Of a stretch of DNA of 64,000 nt, positions 22,140 to 35,615 are shown in pieces (positions within the stretch are counted from its first letter, which is position 1; the number at the start of each line of letters is the position of its first letter). Source of the DNA: Rattus norvegicus (lineage: Eukaryota > Chordata > Mammalia > Rodentia > Muridae); contig NW_026947368.1 in NCBI RefSeq assembly GCF_036323735.1, positions 1 through 64,000 of the forward strand, given 5' to 3'. The position numbers and the translations under genes were made by a program. The notes under the pieces are model-generated. The model was not told the DNA's origin, made no database searches, and saw only the letters and a program-made list of their open reading frames with translations.

Positions 22140-22720
22140 GAAAGAAAACTAAACTTCCATTCTTCCCCATTCCCTCTCTTCCTCAGCTGTTGTTTAGGCA
22201 GTCATGTTAGTGAGATGCTATAAGTGTAATTTCTGGTGTTACTTTGAGACACCATCTCATAGTAAACTTTAGTCTCTTACAATCTTCTTGCCCCGTCTTC
22301 TGTAATGTTCCTCAACCTTGAATAAAGTGACATTTTGTAGATAGAGCCATTGAGACTGGGCTTGAAATTTCTATCCTGCATTTTGAATGGCTGAGATTTT
22401 AACTGTGATCTTTGTTTAAGAGACTGTAATTAATACTGTATATAAGGACACATGGCTATGATTGTTGTTAGGTATGATACTGGTGTAAGTGGTAAGGGGC
22501 TGTATATTCTTCCCCATAACCACAGCTTCAATAGACTTATATATGTGGCTAAATTACCAGTACCATCCATATTCATTGAACAGGACTTAAGCAAAATTAG
22601 AGAGCTGTTGGCTATCACCAAGCTATTTATACCACTGCACTGCACTTTGGTTATGCTGCCATGTTGATCATTCTTTTTTACAGGCATGATGTGAACAGTC
22701 ACTTGAAACTGACAAGAATG
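22140..22720 (-). mobile_element. Old Lx-type L1 3'UTR fragment, probably minus strand
   Basis: Recognised from landmarks typical of rodent Lx 3'UTRs: tcttacaatcttcttgcccc, ttttgtagatagagcca and aattagagagctgttggcta. No coding content. Short frames here are chance. Confidence 0.5.
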
Positions 22721-23386
22721 ATGATTGTAATTACATGTTGTACTAGAAATTCGACCTGTGCGTGGTACATCTTTCTCTATAAGAATAGTGACTTTCTGAT
22801 GGGCTGGAGAGTGAAAAATTTAAATTTAGTCTTAACCAAACAAAAGGAAATTAAACTTTTTCCTGCTATAGCGTGTTTAATTAATTGAGGCAAAATAAAT
22901 CTATTTATTTGATTTTGGGGAAATATAATTTAATAATATAATCCTAACTCCTGTTAAGTGAATAAATGTCAAATGTAGTTGGTAGCTGTCATAGTGTGTA
23001 AAATTGGCATCAGGATTGTAGCAATGAAATATTCTCTGCTTTATGCAAATGCATAGGAATAATGAACAAAATTATGTACCAAGCTTCATGCTTTAGGTAA
23101 CTAATTGCATTTATTCAATTGTATCTAAGGTTATTTCATATTAACTAGGTCTAATGTACACAATAGTTATGATAAAATTATTAATTAAATATTAAAATAT
23201 TTGGGTTATCAAGTATACATGCAAAATAAAATATATAAGAATAACCAAATTATTTGTGAAAAGAAAATGATGAAAATATTGTCTACATAAAAGCAGCCTG
23301 GAGCTATATGTCATCTTAAATTTTTATAGTGTGTTCTAGTGAGGTGTCCAAGCAGATAAAATTTCATGCCTTGAAAAACCAAGAAA
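22721..23386. other. AT-rich DNA, nothing recognised
   Basis: Very AT-rich, no open frame of interest and no repeat I can name. Confidence 0.5.
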
Positions 23387-23493
23387 GGGTTGGGGATTTA
23401 GCTCAGTGGTAGAGCGCTTGCCTAGCAAACGCAAGGCCCTGGGTTGGATACCCCACCTCCGAAATAAGGAAAAAGAAAAGCAAAAAAAAAAAA
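23387..23493 (+). mobile_element. ID SINE, plus strand
   Basis: Begins gggttggggatttagctcag with the internal A-box, followed by the B-box region and an A-rich tail. Flanked by gaaaaaccaagaa (23373-23385) and gaaaaactaagaa (23494-23506), a 13-bp target-site duplication with one mismatch. This resembles tRNA-Ala but is a SINE. Confidence 0.96.
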
Positions 23494-24074
23494 GAAAAAC
23501 TAAGAACCTAAATTTGATACCTACACTTATATGTTTGAATACTTCAATATCCACTACAACACATGCACACATAAAAGGTTACACAGAATATTAATAATGA
23601 GACTAATCAGAACTATAATAAGAAAGGAAAAAAAAAACAAAAGTCTAAGAACATTTTAAAGAAATAATGTATTGTATTGGCCTTAAATAGGAAATTCAAC
23701 ACATTTTCTTAGTACATTAGTTACTCAAAGAAAAACTAAAAAGCTTTTACTTCATTCTATATGAAAGCAAAAACACATGAGATGGATTGTGTAAAGAAAG
23801 AGAGACCTGGAAACTGTAAAATTAATATAGTTAATTGCAGAGGAAAGAAACCGATATTTACCCTAGGTTCTATAAGTAATAATTTGAAAGAATTACTGCA
23901 TAATATTAACATATTTAATCCAATGCATCTTACTATGATAAAGGAAAGAAAATTGGAAAAAATAATGCCTGAATGTAGTCTCAGCACCTAGAAGGTGGCA
24001 AGATGTCTCAAATTCAAAGATACCTTGAAATCCATGAGAAAATGATAGGTTGATTTTATTATGAAATAAGTATT

Positions 24075-24278
24075 GTAGTATTAGCTTAATAGTTAAGAGC
24101 ACTTACTACTATTTAGAGCAAACACGTTCAGTTTCCAAGACCTATGAAGCCACTTGCAACCAGCTGTAAAAGCAGCTACAGGGGATCTGACATCTCCTGG
24201 TCTCCCCAAGTGCCTGTGTTCATGTGCACAAATCTATACATAGACGTTCACACATAACAGATCATTAAAATAAAAAAT
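24075..24278 (+). mobile_element. B3-like SINE, plus strand, diverged
   Basis: Order of landmarks as in B3: ttaagagcacttactact (tRNA-derived part), ccaagacctatgaagccac, ggggatctgacatctcctgg, then the distal tgtgcacaaatctatacata tract and an A-rich end. Confidence 0.7.
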
Positions 24279-24504
24279 CATGAATGTATTTTCTGCACAT
24301 ATTATGAATACTAAGCATACTACATATCCAAACACAATTGATGTAAAGTAATAAGAATAGAGAAAATTGCAAATAGTATGAAGAGTAAATTAAGGATTAA
24401 TGCTTACACCGTTCACTAAGCAAAAACACTAAATTTCACGATTGTATTGCAATGTATATGTTAAAAAGAAACTAGCATTTGAATTTATGAGTGAAACTAT
24501 TTTA

Positions 24505-24845
24505 AAAATTAATTTATTTATTTACATTCCTGCCATTGTGCCTTTTCCCTCCCACAGTTCCTCATCCCATTCCACGTCTTCCTCCCTGACTCAAAGAGGA
24601 TGCTCCCCATACCTTGCCAGGCACCATAAACCCTGGGGCCTCAAGTCTCTCAAGGATTAGGCCAGACCAGGCAGTCCTCTGCTATACATGTGTCAGGGCC
24701 TCAGATCACCTTTTTTGTCCTGCCTGATTGGTGGCTCAGAGTCTGGGAGATCTTAGCATTCCAGAGTAGTTGTGACTGCTTGTCTTCCTATAGAGGTTGG
24801 CCTCCTCTTCAACTTCTTCAATCCTTCCCCTAATTAAAGAACTGA
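24505..24845 (-). mobile_element. L1/Lx 3'UTR fragment, minus strand
   Basis: T-rich start (aatttatttatttacattcc) followed by CT-rich and ctcaagtctctcaaggatta/gattaggccagaccaggcag motifs of antisense rodent L1 tails. A related fragment lies at 30010-30500. Confidence 0.65.
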
Positions 24846-26095
24846 CAGAAGTCAGAGACTGATACCTTTTTAAAATATGTCTACCATTTAATTTTGAATG
24901 GTATAGTATGAGTTATCATATAAAATTGTTAGCAATATATATTATTAGAGTCTTCTGAGATGGAAATTTGGCAGTATTTATACAAGTATTACATTACTTA
25001 ACAGCCTTGACATCATTCCAACAATGTGTTTTGTAATTTACACAAAATATAATGTTAATAATCACTATTGAGTACAGTGCCTGAGTCAGTGTCCATGCTG
25101 ATTTTCTGTAGCAAACTTTATTTAATTAAAATGAAAATAAACTGAACGGCACAACTAGATTATTATTTAAAGAAATGAGTATACTACCATTTATGAAATG
25201 CAATATATTCCATGATGAAATTCAGCATGCACATGTATTAAAGATATATTGTTAACTGAAAAACAAATGACAGAATAATGCATTATGTAATCAAACTTCA
25301 ACAACAGAAGATTTACACATATTCTATAATTTTGGGAATGTTGAGTAAACCTGCTACAAGTGTAGGGGATGAAGGAGGATGAAAACTAGCAGTTCTGCGG
25401 TAATTTGAGCTACACAATGAGACCCAATTTTTAAAACAAATAGAGCAGAATTGAAAGAATATCTCCCAAAAATTCTTGGTGGTTACATTTAGAAGTTTCA
25501 AGAAAGCAATTTATTCTTTGATAATTCCATACATGCATAACACATATGTATGGAAGCCCTCTACACTCTAAACCTCATCCTCCCCAACCAACATAACCTC
25601 TTTGGACTAAACCCTGATATCGCGTGGATATCTTTATATTTTGCTTCATGACCCCCTGGGTATAACCTGAGCCTTTTTGGTGAACAAGGGCATGATGCTA
25701 AACATTTAAACACTAGTAAGACACCAGTGGCTACATCATCTTTTATTGTCCAGCACTGTCCTTAGTTACTGTGAATATGCAGGGTCAATATAATTTAGGG
25801 CCTGTTCAGATAGATGTAACTATTGCGACTTCCTGAGTCTCAAAACTGAATAATGCTCAGAAGACAACACCTCTCAGATCTCGTTACCTATTAATTAGCC
25901 CATGAAAGAAGCCAAGCCCTGAACATCACCTTATCTCTAAAATGGAAGTTATCTCTAATGGGTATTCATTTGAAAATAAAAACTTACTTTTCTCCAAGGG
26001 ACTCTCACTGGGTACACAATTCAATTTTAAGGGTAGACTGCATAAAAAGCACTAAGGGTACTCAAAATTATCTTTGGAGAATCGTCTCATAATCC
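24846..26095. other. AT-rich DNA with a possible old L1 scrap
   Basis: 25500-25800 has motifs resembling an antisense Lx tail (gcctttttggtgaacaaggg, agacaccagtggctacatc), low confidence. Otherwise nothing recognised. Confidence 0.35.
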
Positions 26096-26490
26096 GTTAG
26101 GACATTTTCTTCACAATTTCTTTTCCTTTTTTAATTTGTTTAATCATCTATTAATGGTTACTCTGTATGATTTTGTATACATTGTTTCCTGGTTTTATGT
26201 TTCCTAAGAGTTCTCTAGTATGTTAATGGAAGTCTGGGTCCCTGTGTCTGTACCTGATTCTTTTGCCTTTTATTGGCTCTTTGCTATCTGCTTGTTTTGT
26301 TCTACTCCAGTTCATTAACATTTACTTTAATTTTGACCCTTGGATGATTTTTAGTTTTCTACTGAGAGTCAGAAAGAATGTAGATACAGGTGACAGGAGA
26401 GGTATAGAAGAAGGGGAGAAATAGAGGGAAGAGGAACCGTAATAAAATATATTGCATAAAAAAGTCTAATTTAAAGAAAAGAATTTTAAA
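26096..26490 (+). mobile_element. Lx-type L1 3' end, plus strand
   Basis: Ends with a purine-rich tract (gaagaaggggagaaatagag) and cgtaataaaatatattgcat plus an A-rich tail, the usual termination of old rodent L1 3'UTRs. Confidence 0.55.
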
Positions 26491-26886
26491 AACATACTTT
26501 CTATGGCCTGTCCTTTCCCTTTTCTCAAAGTCCTAACTAGTTTCATAACAAAAGTTTTAATCACTTTCCAACTCTCAGAAAGTGATTTGTTTACAGCCAA
26601 TCTGGAACTGCAACTATGTGGGTTAAGTTTCTGCACGCTTAAAGTAATGCAGTAGGAGAGTCTTTAAGTGCTTTCAGAGACATCAATCATTGAGGTACAC
26701 TGGGTATTTCACATGATGCATGTTACAAATTTTCAATGGGAAGATATACATTTTTGATACTTCAGTTTTCATGAAACACTTCAAGATCAAATTAAAAGTT
26801 GTATGGGATATAATCATGGAATAGGTATGTTCCTTTGAAATTTTAACAATTAACCAAATAATACTAAAATACCATTAATAAATCAG
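26491..26886. other. Unrecognised DNA
   Basis: About 400 bp with no repeat or coding signal that I can support. Confidence 0.4.
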
Positions 26887-26901
26887 AATATATTGTATCC
26901 T

Positions 26902-26950
26902 TTCAGTATAAAGACCATGCTGCAGATAGACGTGTTTCTGGTTTTTTTTT

Positions 26951-26983
<33 letters not shown>

Positions 26984-27054
26984 AGTTGGGAACCGAACCC
27001 AGAGCCTTGTGCTTGCTAGGCAAGCACTCTACCACTGAGCTAAATCCCCAACCC
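26902..27054 (-). mobile_element. ID SINE, minus strand, with extra 3' sequence before its target duplication
   Basis: The ID body and T-rich tail complement occupy about 26941-27054. A perfect 15-bp target-site duplication, aatatattgtatcct, lies at 27055-27069, directly next to the SINE 5' end, and at 26887-26901. Between the tail and the left duplication are 39 bp (26902-26940) that are not A-tail. See findings. Confidence 0.93.
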
Positions 27055-27430
27055 AATATATTGTATCCTAAGCCCATGTCAACATGGCAATTAAGAAATA
27101 GAAGTAGATGTGTATCATTGGATAAAAGCTGTTTCTGGAGAGGCATTATTTTATTTCTGGGACAATTTCACTTCGTTGGTACGTGGGACAAATCAAAGTC
27201 TGTTAATGAAGGTCTTGCTGTAAAAGACCATTCTTTCAGTAAGGGACTCTCAAAACCTGTTGTAAAGAGCGCTAACATTTCACTCAATCATCTGAAGCAA
27301 TTTTGGCAATGTCTTTATAACACTAAAATGACTGCACAGGAGTTAGTGTTCATCAATATCTCTGCTTCAAGCAGAATACTCATTTCATTGTTGGCATAAC
27401 AAAATTTCAAAATCAGTTTCATGTAAATTA

Positions 27431-27482
27431 GATGATGATGGTGGTGGTGGTGGTGGTGGTGATGAAGATGATGAAGAAGAAG
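27431..27482. repeat. (GAT/GGT)n trinucleotide microsatellite
   Basis: Run of gatgatgat, then (ggt)n, then gatgaagatgatgaagaaga. Confidence 0.95.
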
Positions 27483-28289
27483 TCAAAAAAGAACTTTTGG
27501 GACAGAAAACAAAGTCTATCCTATTTTCAGTGTTTTTCCTATCTTTAGTGTATATAAGATCGACAGTGAAAAATAATCTATAGTAAGTTCTATGTTGAGA
27601 AGGAAGAGGTTTAAGCTCATCAATAGTCGACAAACCATCAGAAGAGAAAGCAAGTTTTGTCATGAGGAATTTATAATTATTCTACAAGTAATCATTATCA
27701 TAACCATAGCAATGAATCAGTTCAATTTTGTAAGGCAGCAAACTGACTTTCAGTGTTTAACTAATATACATAAAGTTATCATGGACAGAGTGCAATCCAT
27801 GGCTGTCAGTACCAAAGCCCATGGATTTTAGATCTTGGTGTCCTAGGATATTTAAAATGAATGACATAATGAAGGCAATTTACAACCCTGAATGTCTTGC
27901 CATATAAGTCACAAAGACGCCATCCTACATGTTGTGTATCAGGTTAGACCTTTTTTATTCACATGTATTCAGAGTTTCAAAGATTAAAATGGTTGAGGTT
28001 AAGAAGAGGACATTTTTCAAGCTGTATTTACCTCTCTAGTGTGCAGTTTGGTTTTGGTGGATCATTAAACAGTGTTTAATTTTATTTTATTTGTACAGGT
28101 TATAAAATTGAACTGTACAGATTAATGACCCTCAGTTGGATATTTCCATAATGAAAACACCATGCACTGAACTAGTGTAACTACCTTTTTCATTGACTTT
28201 CCTACAACTAAGCAAAAGTTAGGATACTCTATTCTATTTTTAGGGGTAAAAAGTGACTTGCAGAGGATACAAAAAATCTTAATAGATTT
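27483..28289. other. Unrecognised DNA
   Basis: No gene-like frame longer than background. 27592-27831 is open for 79 codons but has no recognisable domain. Nothing else seen. Confidence 0.45.
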
Positions 28290-28900
28290 TCAGAATTTTT
28301 TTATTTTAGAATTTTTATTTTATTTTATTTATTCTTCATACATATATACAATGTCCCTTGATCACACCTATCCTTAGCTTGGTTCTACTCTTTCCAAATA
28401 CATTCTCTTTCCAGTTTCATGTTCTTTATATTTTCCATTAATCTTTTCTTTCTAATCCATTGGTTCACTGAGTACTGCCTACTGACATGTTCCCTAATCT
28501 TGTTGTCTTAATCATGTGCAGGACTTGTGCATACAAGTGTAGATGCACTGAGGCCATAGGTCCAATTACTGTGTCATGTCCAGATTGCTTTCTCTCTCTC
28601 CTCCCGTTCTTCCATCTCTTTTTCTTCAATGTTTCCCCAGCCTTATGCTCAGCATTCTTCTTCTAACGGTCTTAGCACTTGTACCCGTATCTGCAGTAAT
28701 TGCTGCACAGTACACCTATACATTTGTCTGACCACAGCTCATGTAAGCTGTAATCTATGGACAGAAACAGTAAGAATTGGAAGGCAGTTTGACAACATGG
28801 CTATTTAGCAAAACAGGAATAGTAGGATCTTCTCTCTGGCCATCGGAGCAATGGGAAAATTTGACCGTGTTTATACTATGACATCTGACTTTCCTTCTAT
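28290..28900 (-). mobile_element. Lx-type L1 3'UTR, minus strand
   Basis: T-rich start (ttttattttattttatttat), then motifs of antisense Lx tails: gaaggcagtttgacaacatg and tagcaaaacaggaatagtag. No coding content. Confidence 0.65.
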
Positions 28901-29571
28901 AGAAGAGGCTTAAAATCAAACAAATAGTAGTCTCCTATTTTCATAAGATTTAGATATTTGTCTTCATAATTCTGTTTTTTCAATCGGGACAATGATAACT
29001 AGCTTTATCAATATACATGCCAATGTTGAAATTTTGCTCTTTTCATGCTTAAGTAAAGATCTAGTGTCAGTATATGTTATTCATCCCATTTTGTAACATG
29101 GATATTGTGAAAACTTAGAAGATAATTCATTTAATGAAGGTATCACAGGAATATACACATAGATTCCTTCAGGTACATATTTCATCAGTGGTACTATTGA
29201 ATCACAAGTGATTTCAGGTTTTAATTTTTATATTGATTTCTATAATAGCTATATTAAAATTTAGTCCAAGAAACTGTATACTAAGTTTCTTTTTTCCAGC
29301 GACACAGTATAAGTATTGTCATTTGTGTTTAAACTTCACCAATGATTTGTGTGTTTAGTATTTTTCATGTACTTTTTGATAATTATTGTGAAATTATTTT
29401 AACCATTTATTCAAATATGTAACATATTTCCGGAGAATAAGACATATTGGGTCTTATGTTATGGATATGATCGCTATGTCCGATAAAGATTTGGAAAAAA
29501 CATTCTTTTATCATGAGGTAAATTGCACCATCATTGCACTGATTCTTCTGCTAAGTAGTTTCAAGTGCTGT

Positions 29572-29632
<61 letters not shown>

Positions 29633-30009
29633 GAATATCTATGGGAAATTGAAGGAGAGGAAAATGTATGACCAAAACTATGTTATATGTTAAATATATG
29701 GAATCCTCTGTTCCTGTATTTGTTCATGACAAAAAGCATGTTATTAAACGGGAATTTACTTTTATGTTCCCTAATATAGATCAATCCTCAACACTCAATC
29801 ATATTTCAATTGCCTGCTGTCCTAGTGTATGATACATCTATGCCTGATTTCTGAAGAAAATTGCATTCCCAACCACTTATTTATGAACTATCCAAATAGA
29901 AGTCCACCAGTAGAGATTGGATTTAAGAGCACAGTAATAATTTAGAGTGAGACTTTAATCTAGGAGATTACTGTAAAAGAAATAGCAAATTTAGTAATTA
30001 TGTTTCTTA
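28901..30009. other. AT-rich DNA with a TA microsatellite
   Basis: Only the (TA)n at 29576-29629 is identifiable. Confidence 0.5.
29576..29629. repeat. (TA)n microsatellite
   Basis: About 27 uninterrupted TA units. Confidence 0.98.
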
Positions 30010-31830
30010 ATTTACATGCCTAACTTTGCCCTCTCTATTGCCCCTTCCTCCCAGAGTCTCTGAAACAATCATCTTCTCTCCTAAGATGATGACATGCCTA
30101 GGTTGCTCAAACTCTGAAATATCAAGTCTCTTCAGGATTAGGCACATCCTCTCCAACTGCAGTCAGATAAGCTAACTTTGTTTGGGAACAGATTCCTCAG
30201 TCAGGCTACAACTTGACTACAACAGGACATCCCCCACTCAAGTTTTTGTGGAACCCACATGAAGATTGATCTACATGTCAGCTCCATATGCAGTAGGGCT
30301 TAGGTCCAGCCTGTGCATGATTTTCGGTTGGGGTCTCAGTCTCTAAGAGCTCTCAGTGGTCTAGGTTCATTGACACTGTTGTCTGCCTGGTGCTTTCCCA
30401 TGGGATGGGTCCCTATTTGCACTGGCAATTCACTCAGTCCCTGATTTTCTTTTAGACTTGACAAAATGTCTGTAGAAAGTTTTGTGAGTGTACTTGTTTC
30501 TTTATCCCTCCATGGTGGTCCTTCCTGACTAAAGGAGTTGGCCTATTCATGTTCCATATCACCAATGTAAGTGACATCTTAGGTCACCCCATTGATTCAT
30601 TGGTACGTTCCTTATCCTAGGTCTCTTTCTCTTCCTGGAGATTTCCCCTAACTCCTCATCTCCATAAGTTCAAGATTTCCATTACTTCTCTTGCCTATAT
30701 CGCCATATCTTCTGTCCCTTCCCACACGTAATCCAATCTCCACTCCCTTCCTTCTCCCATCCATTTCCTTCCCTCATTCTGCCTCCAAGACTATTTTATT
30801 CCCCATTCTAAGTGAGAGTCAAGCATCTGCACTTGGGCCTTTCTTCTTGTTTATCTTCTTTGGATCTATGAGCTTTGTGGAGCGTATCCTATAGTTTATG
30901 GATAATATTAACTTGTAATTGAGCAATTTCAACAACCCTGAAGAATTATATTTTTATAGTAGTATTCGACATTGAAATTTATAGTTCAGTATGAGTGAAT
31001 GTCAGGAAGGGCAAAAATTAAGCAAAAGGCAACTTAAAACATAGATCAAATCACAAATTTTACCTGTTGATACTCTTATAATAATACTCTACTACCATAA
31101 GTAATTATTATCTTACAGGTGATTTTTTAAATGATACCAAAATTTGGCAGGCAAGTGATGTTTCTACCAAATAATTATGGATAGTATGACTAAGATTAAA
31201 TAAGTTAAATATATTGTTTTCATTTTCATATCACTTTCTGGCATTTTTCCTCAAACATGATGTATATTACATTAAATATTAAGGTATTAATTTTAAATTT
31301 TAATATTTATTTTAACCTAACCTATAAAGTAACTGGTTGCCTTATGTCATGTTTGTAAACATTCAACTTCATCCTTCTTTCCTCAGTACTTTTTCCCCAC
31401 CACCACTATGTCCCTAAAACTTGCATAAATATTCCCCACTGTCTGTGTTATTCTTACTTCTACATTCAAAACCCAAATGTTCAATAACTGCCAACCTATA
31501 CTGTTTAAAACACTACTTTCTAATTCATGAGACACATTCCAGTTTAATGAACTCAAGCCACTCACAGCTTCACATAAATACAAGTATATGAAAATGAGAT
31601 TCTATTATCTACATGAGAAAGAACACATCGTATTTCCCTTTCTGAATCTTTGTTACCTTACTCGGAATATTTTCTAGTTTCATCTATTTTCCTGAAAACA
31701 TCATAGTTTCATTTTCCAAGGGGTGAATGAAATACCATTGTGTATATTGTGTTAGTCTTTCCTTTCTACCTATCAATGAACATTCCTTACTATTCTCAAT
31801 AAAAAAGCAATAGATTTCCTTAGGAATAAT
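30010..31830 (-). mobile_element. Old L1 3' region, minus strand, in two pieces
   Basis: 30010-30905 is 3'UTR (landmarks: atatcaagtctcttcaggat; ccattctaagtgagagtcaa; tagtttatggataatattaa). 31600-31830 continues into the ORF2 C-terminus complement (ctttgttaccttactcggaa, gaataccattgtgtata-type motif). The intervening 30906-31600 is not clearly L1 and may be an insertion or a diverged part. Confidence 0.6.
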
Positions 31831-32068
31831 GATGAGAAAGCTCAGATACAGAAGTCAAGATTTATTACTTACAAACCAAGAAAAATTTTTTCAAAGATAA
31901 AATAATAACATATTTGTGTTTATAGTAATTAGAGATGTGTATTTTCATAAATGTTATTGTATTCATAATACTGTATACTAATTAATAATGGAAAATATTT
32001 AATAATTTAGAGAATGTTTGTAAAATTGACAATCACTAAGTGATATTTCCACTAAAAATTAATCTTTT

Positions 32069-32119
<51 letters not shown>

Positions 32120-32570
32120 ACTTTCAAAATAAAGCTCATGAAGAAGTTACTGGAATAAAATTCAGTAACACAACCAAAGACCTGTTATATGAATGAACAG
32201 CAGTTTAGGTGTTATTGAATACCTCTCCAGTTAAATTAAGAGACTTAGAAGGAGTTAGCATTTTAATAGAAATTCACATGTCAAACAAGATACAATAAAA
32301 TCCTGAAACTCTAGCCAGATGGTTACTATGCATTCCTATCTGCAAAGGTTTCTTCACACACATGGTACATGAAGAGTATGTATATATGAGAAATATATAA
32401 TCATATTATCATTGTAACTTTCTTCATAAACCCAAGCAGACATGAAACTATTTTGTGGCTTAAAAAGTATGTACAAAGTACGGCTTTTGATAATAACACT
32501 AATATTTCAAAACTATCATGTAAACATGCTAAGACCTTAATACAAAGGACAGAGGTTTCAGAGCAACCAT
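31831..32570. other. AT-rich DNA
   Basis: Contains the (TA)n at 32072-32115. Nothing else recognised. Confidence 0.5.
32072..32115. repeat. (TA)n microsatellite
   Basis: About 22 TA units. Confidence 0.98.
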
Positions 32571-32840
32571 AATTTTTTTTTTATTAACTTGAGTATTTCT
32601 TATTTACATTTCAAGTGTCATTCCCTTTCCCGCTTTATGGGAAAACACCCCCCTAATCCCTCCCGCTCCCCTTTGTTATGGGTGTTCCCCTCCCCATCCT
32701 CCCCCCATTGCCACCCTCCCCCCAAAAATCTAGTTCCCTGGGGGGTTCAGTCTTAGCAGGACCCAGGGCTTCCCCTTCCAATGGTGCTCTTACTACGATA
32801 TTCATTGCTACCTCAGAGGTCAGAAACCAGGGTCTCTTAA
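32571..32840 (-). mobile_element. 5'-truncated L1 3'UTR, minus strand
   Basis: A T-run followed by tatttcttatttacatttca, the G-rich purine tract in complement (tccctcccgctcccctttgt) and the ctggggggttcagtcttagc block characteristic of rodent L1 3'UTRs read backwards. About 270 bp. Confidence 0.88.
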
Positions 32841-33463
32841 GATGAAAAAAAATTTTTTTCTAGGTACACAGATATGCATAATGAAGTCCCCAGCTAACCA
32901 ATACCAGAGGGGTAAAATTTATTGTCCTATATATTCCATAGAATACTCTCTCCCAGTCCGTTGTCCCTTAGCAGACTTTTTTCCTTATCTTTCTGTTTCT
33001 TATCTTCTCAGAGGAGGTTGTATTTCTCACAAAATTTGTTCAAATCATCAGATCTGGACTTCAATAAAAAGAAGCTGTATACTTTAGAGGAAAACCAATT
33101 AAAGGTTCTCATTTTTTATTGTGCAACATTTTAGATTAGATTTTGTATGCTTAATATACATCTATACCTTAGTCATTACCTTTCAAGATTGACCTGAAAT
33201 CCACCATTCTAAATTAACAATGTGAAATCCCTTTAGCTAATCACAGAAAAACTTTCAAACTCTATTTACATAGGTTTATTTAATAAAATTTCAGCTTGTA
33301 GTTTAAGGAGAATAGTGATGGAAAACATCTTTTCATACATTTTAAGTGCCTTCACATTATTTTAAAGCTAAAATATTGCATTAGACTCAAGATAAAATTA
33401 TTAACATCTTACTAAAATAAAATGAGATTTTTTTTCTTTGTATACTACAGAAGTTGTAACTGA

Positions 33464-33622
33464 ACTTTTTTCGAGACAGTGTTTCTTTTATATCCCTGGC
33501 AGTACTAGAACCCTATCTTTCCGTTTCTCTGTAGACCAAGCTGGCCTTGAACTTAGAGTTCTACTGCCTTCCTCTTCTTACCCAGTGCTAAGATAAAAGG
33601 CCTGTGCCAGCACACCCAGTGC
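33464..33622 (-). mobile_element. B1 SINE, minus strand
   Basis: 7SL-derived B1 in complement: ttttttcgagacagtgtttc, agaccaagctggccttgaac and gtgctaagataaaaggcctg. Diverged, about 150 bp, nearly full length. Confidence 0.9.
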
Positions 33623-35615
33623 TTTCTTCATCTTTAACAAGGTCTTATTTGATTATATTCCAAATCATATGAAGTCACTTCCCTAGAAATATCTAGAAGA
33701 AATCCAATACCAACATCATATTTTGCACACCTAAATCCCTCATCCCGAGTTCCTGATTGATCTAGTAACCTAGCAAGCTCTCTGAGGGAACTGAAAACAA
33801 CAAGTATTTGCTTTCATTACAGGAATAAAGAAAAGGCCGTCTCACTGCACAATCTCATGATATCATGGAAGAATTCTTCCAACATTACAAAGTGAAATCT
33901 CATAAGGAGCCCTGTATCTGAAGCCACAGTTCCTTATCTTGTGTTTGGTTTTGTACACTCTGACCGCCATTTCATTATAACCAGGTTGAACCCAAAGGTA
34001 TTCTCTGCCCCAAGTATCCATTTCTATCATATTGTCATATTCAGCCATATTCAGTTAAATTTAACCATCGACCACACCAAAGTGAGGATTTATAAAATAC
34101 CCAACAGAAACCTGGGAAGAAATGCTACAAAAATAAATTCATGCCTAACAAATAAACAAAATATCTCTTACTTGTTGTAACACAGCGTCTATCCATTTTC
34201 ATTGTTTTGATTGGTTCTGGATATATTCACAAGCCAAGAAAATTGTATTTAAGCCAGGAAATAACTTGTGAGATTTAGTTCTCTCTGTTTATTATATAGA
34301 CTATGAATACTAAACTTAGATATCAGTTCTTAATAGAAAGCAATTTTACATGTTGTGTCATTTCACTGTTTCTCAGACTTTTTTGTATAATTGAAAAAGT
34401 AGAGCTAAAGCCTGTTATTTAATATTTTTCTCAATACATTTCAGTTTCTACTCTAATCCTGAATGCTAAGTCCAACTTGGATCTGATTAAGTTTATTGGC
34501 CCCATACTTATTTTTCTTAAAATCATGAGGCAATAATTTTATATGCTAGAAAGTATACTTTTGGGAGGACAATTTACTGTAAATTTAGTTCATCCCTTTT
34601 CATTAATTTTGTCTGAATGACTTTATTATTTACTAAACTGTTTTAAATTTTTAGAAGTATTGTGTGGTTTTGTGTGTTTGTGTGTGTGAGTGTGCCTGTG
34701 TGTGGATAAATACCTACATATGTATATTTGATAATTCAAATATAATATGAAAAGAGAAAGTTGCTTGAGTGTTATTGATAATTTATGGACACAGTGAATT
34801 TTTGTTTATGCTGTATATATAACCTTGAAAGTATGTACTGTATAATTTTTCAAAAGCAATGTTTAAATATGTATACTACATGAAGCATACTAATTGCAGT
34901 TTTAGCTATTTCCACACTAATTTTATCTCTTTAGATGTCTAGAAAGAAATACACGGAAGCATGAATCATCTCTTAACTCCAAATGTAGGTAGACTCAATG
35001 ATATATCTTGCTTTTGCACATGATTGCTCACCTTTAGTTCATAAATTATATATTTAATTTGCTCTATTTATGTTACAAAGGTGTGGCACATTGCTTTTGT
35101 AATGTGTGGCACATTGTATATATGTATTCGTTGATAACTATCTTCTGTCAACAAACATTAAGAACAAATAATTTTTAAACATTATTACAAAATCTAAGAT
35201 CATTCAGTTTCTTTCATAATCAAATAATAAAATGCATAAATATCAGAAGCATTTCCTTATTTTGACTATTAACAGAAGTATTTAATGTACCATTCCTATA
35301 AACATATTTTGATATTATCCATTAAAATATCTTCAAGGAGTAGTTTAAATATTAATGAAGGTAAGTATAATCAAATTGTTAGTATATTTGAATCACAAAT
35401 GATGTCAGTATTTTACATAGCCAAATATGCATAAACATGTAATTTTAAAACTGGATTCCATAAACGTGAATTTATATATTTCCATTCAAAATCACCTGGG
35501 CCTAACTTACACGCATTCTCACAATTACACTCTTACACACACAAACATGCATACATTCTTGTAATTACATACTTACACAGATATTCTTACTTACATAAGC
35601 ATAGGGAGCAAATGA
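33623..35615. other. Unique-looking AT-rich DNA
   Basis: No gene, repeat or RNA recognised over about 2 kb, apart from a short TG-rich stretch at about 34664-34712. Overlapping short frames at 33863-34180 on opposite strands have no domain and look like chance. Confidence 0.5.

Noticed and set aside
22017..22223. Poly-glycine/glutamate open frame
   Set aside because: Translation of the (GGA)n microsatellite. Both strands give low-complexity frames.
23387..23493. tRNA-Ala gene
   Set aside because: A- and B-box-like sequences are there, but this is an ID SINE with an A-tail and target duplication. The same applies to 10785, 16811, 27054 and 58481.
33863..34180. Possible small host gene in the unique region
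   Set aside because: Overlapping short frames on opposite strands, no domain, no splice-consistent partner exon seen.
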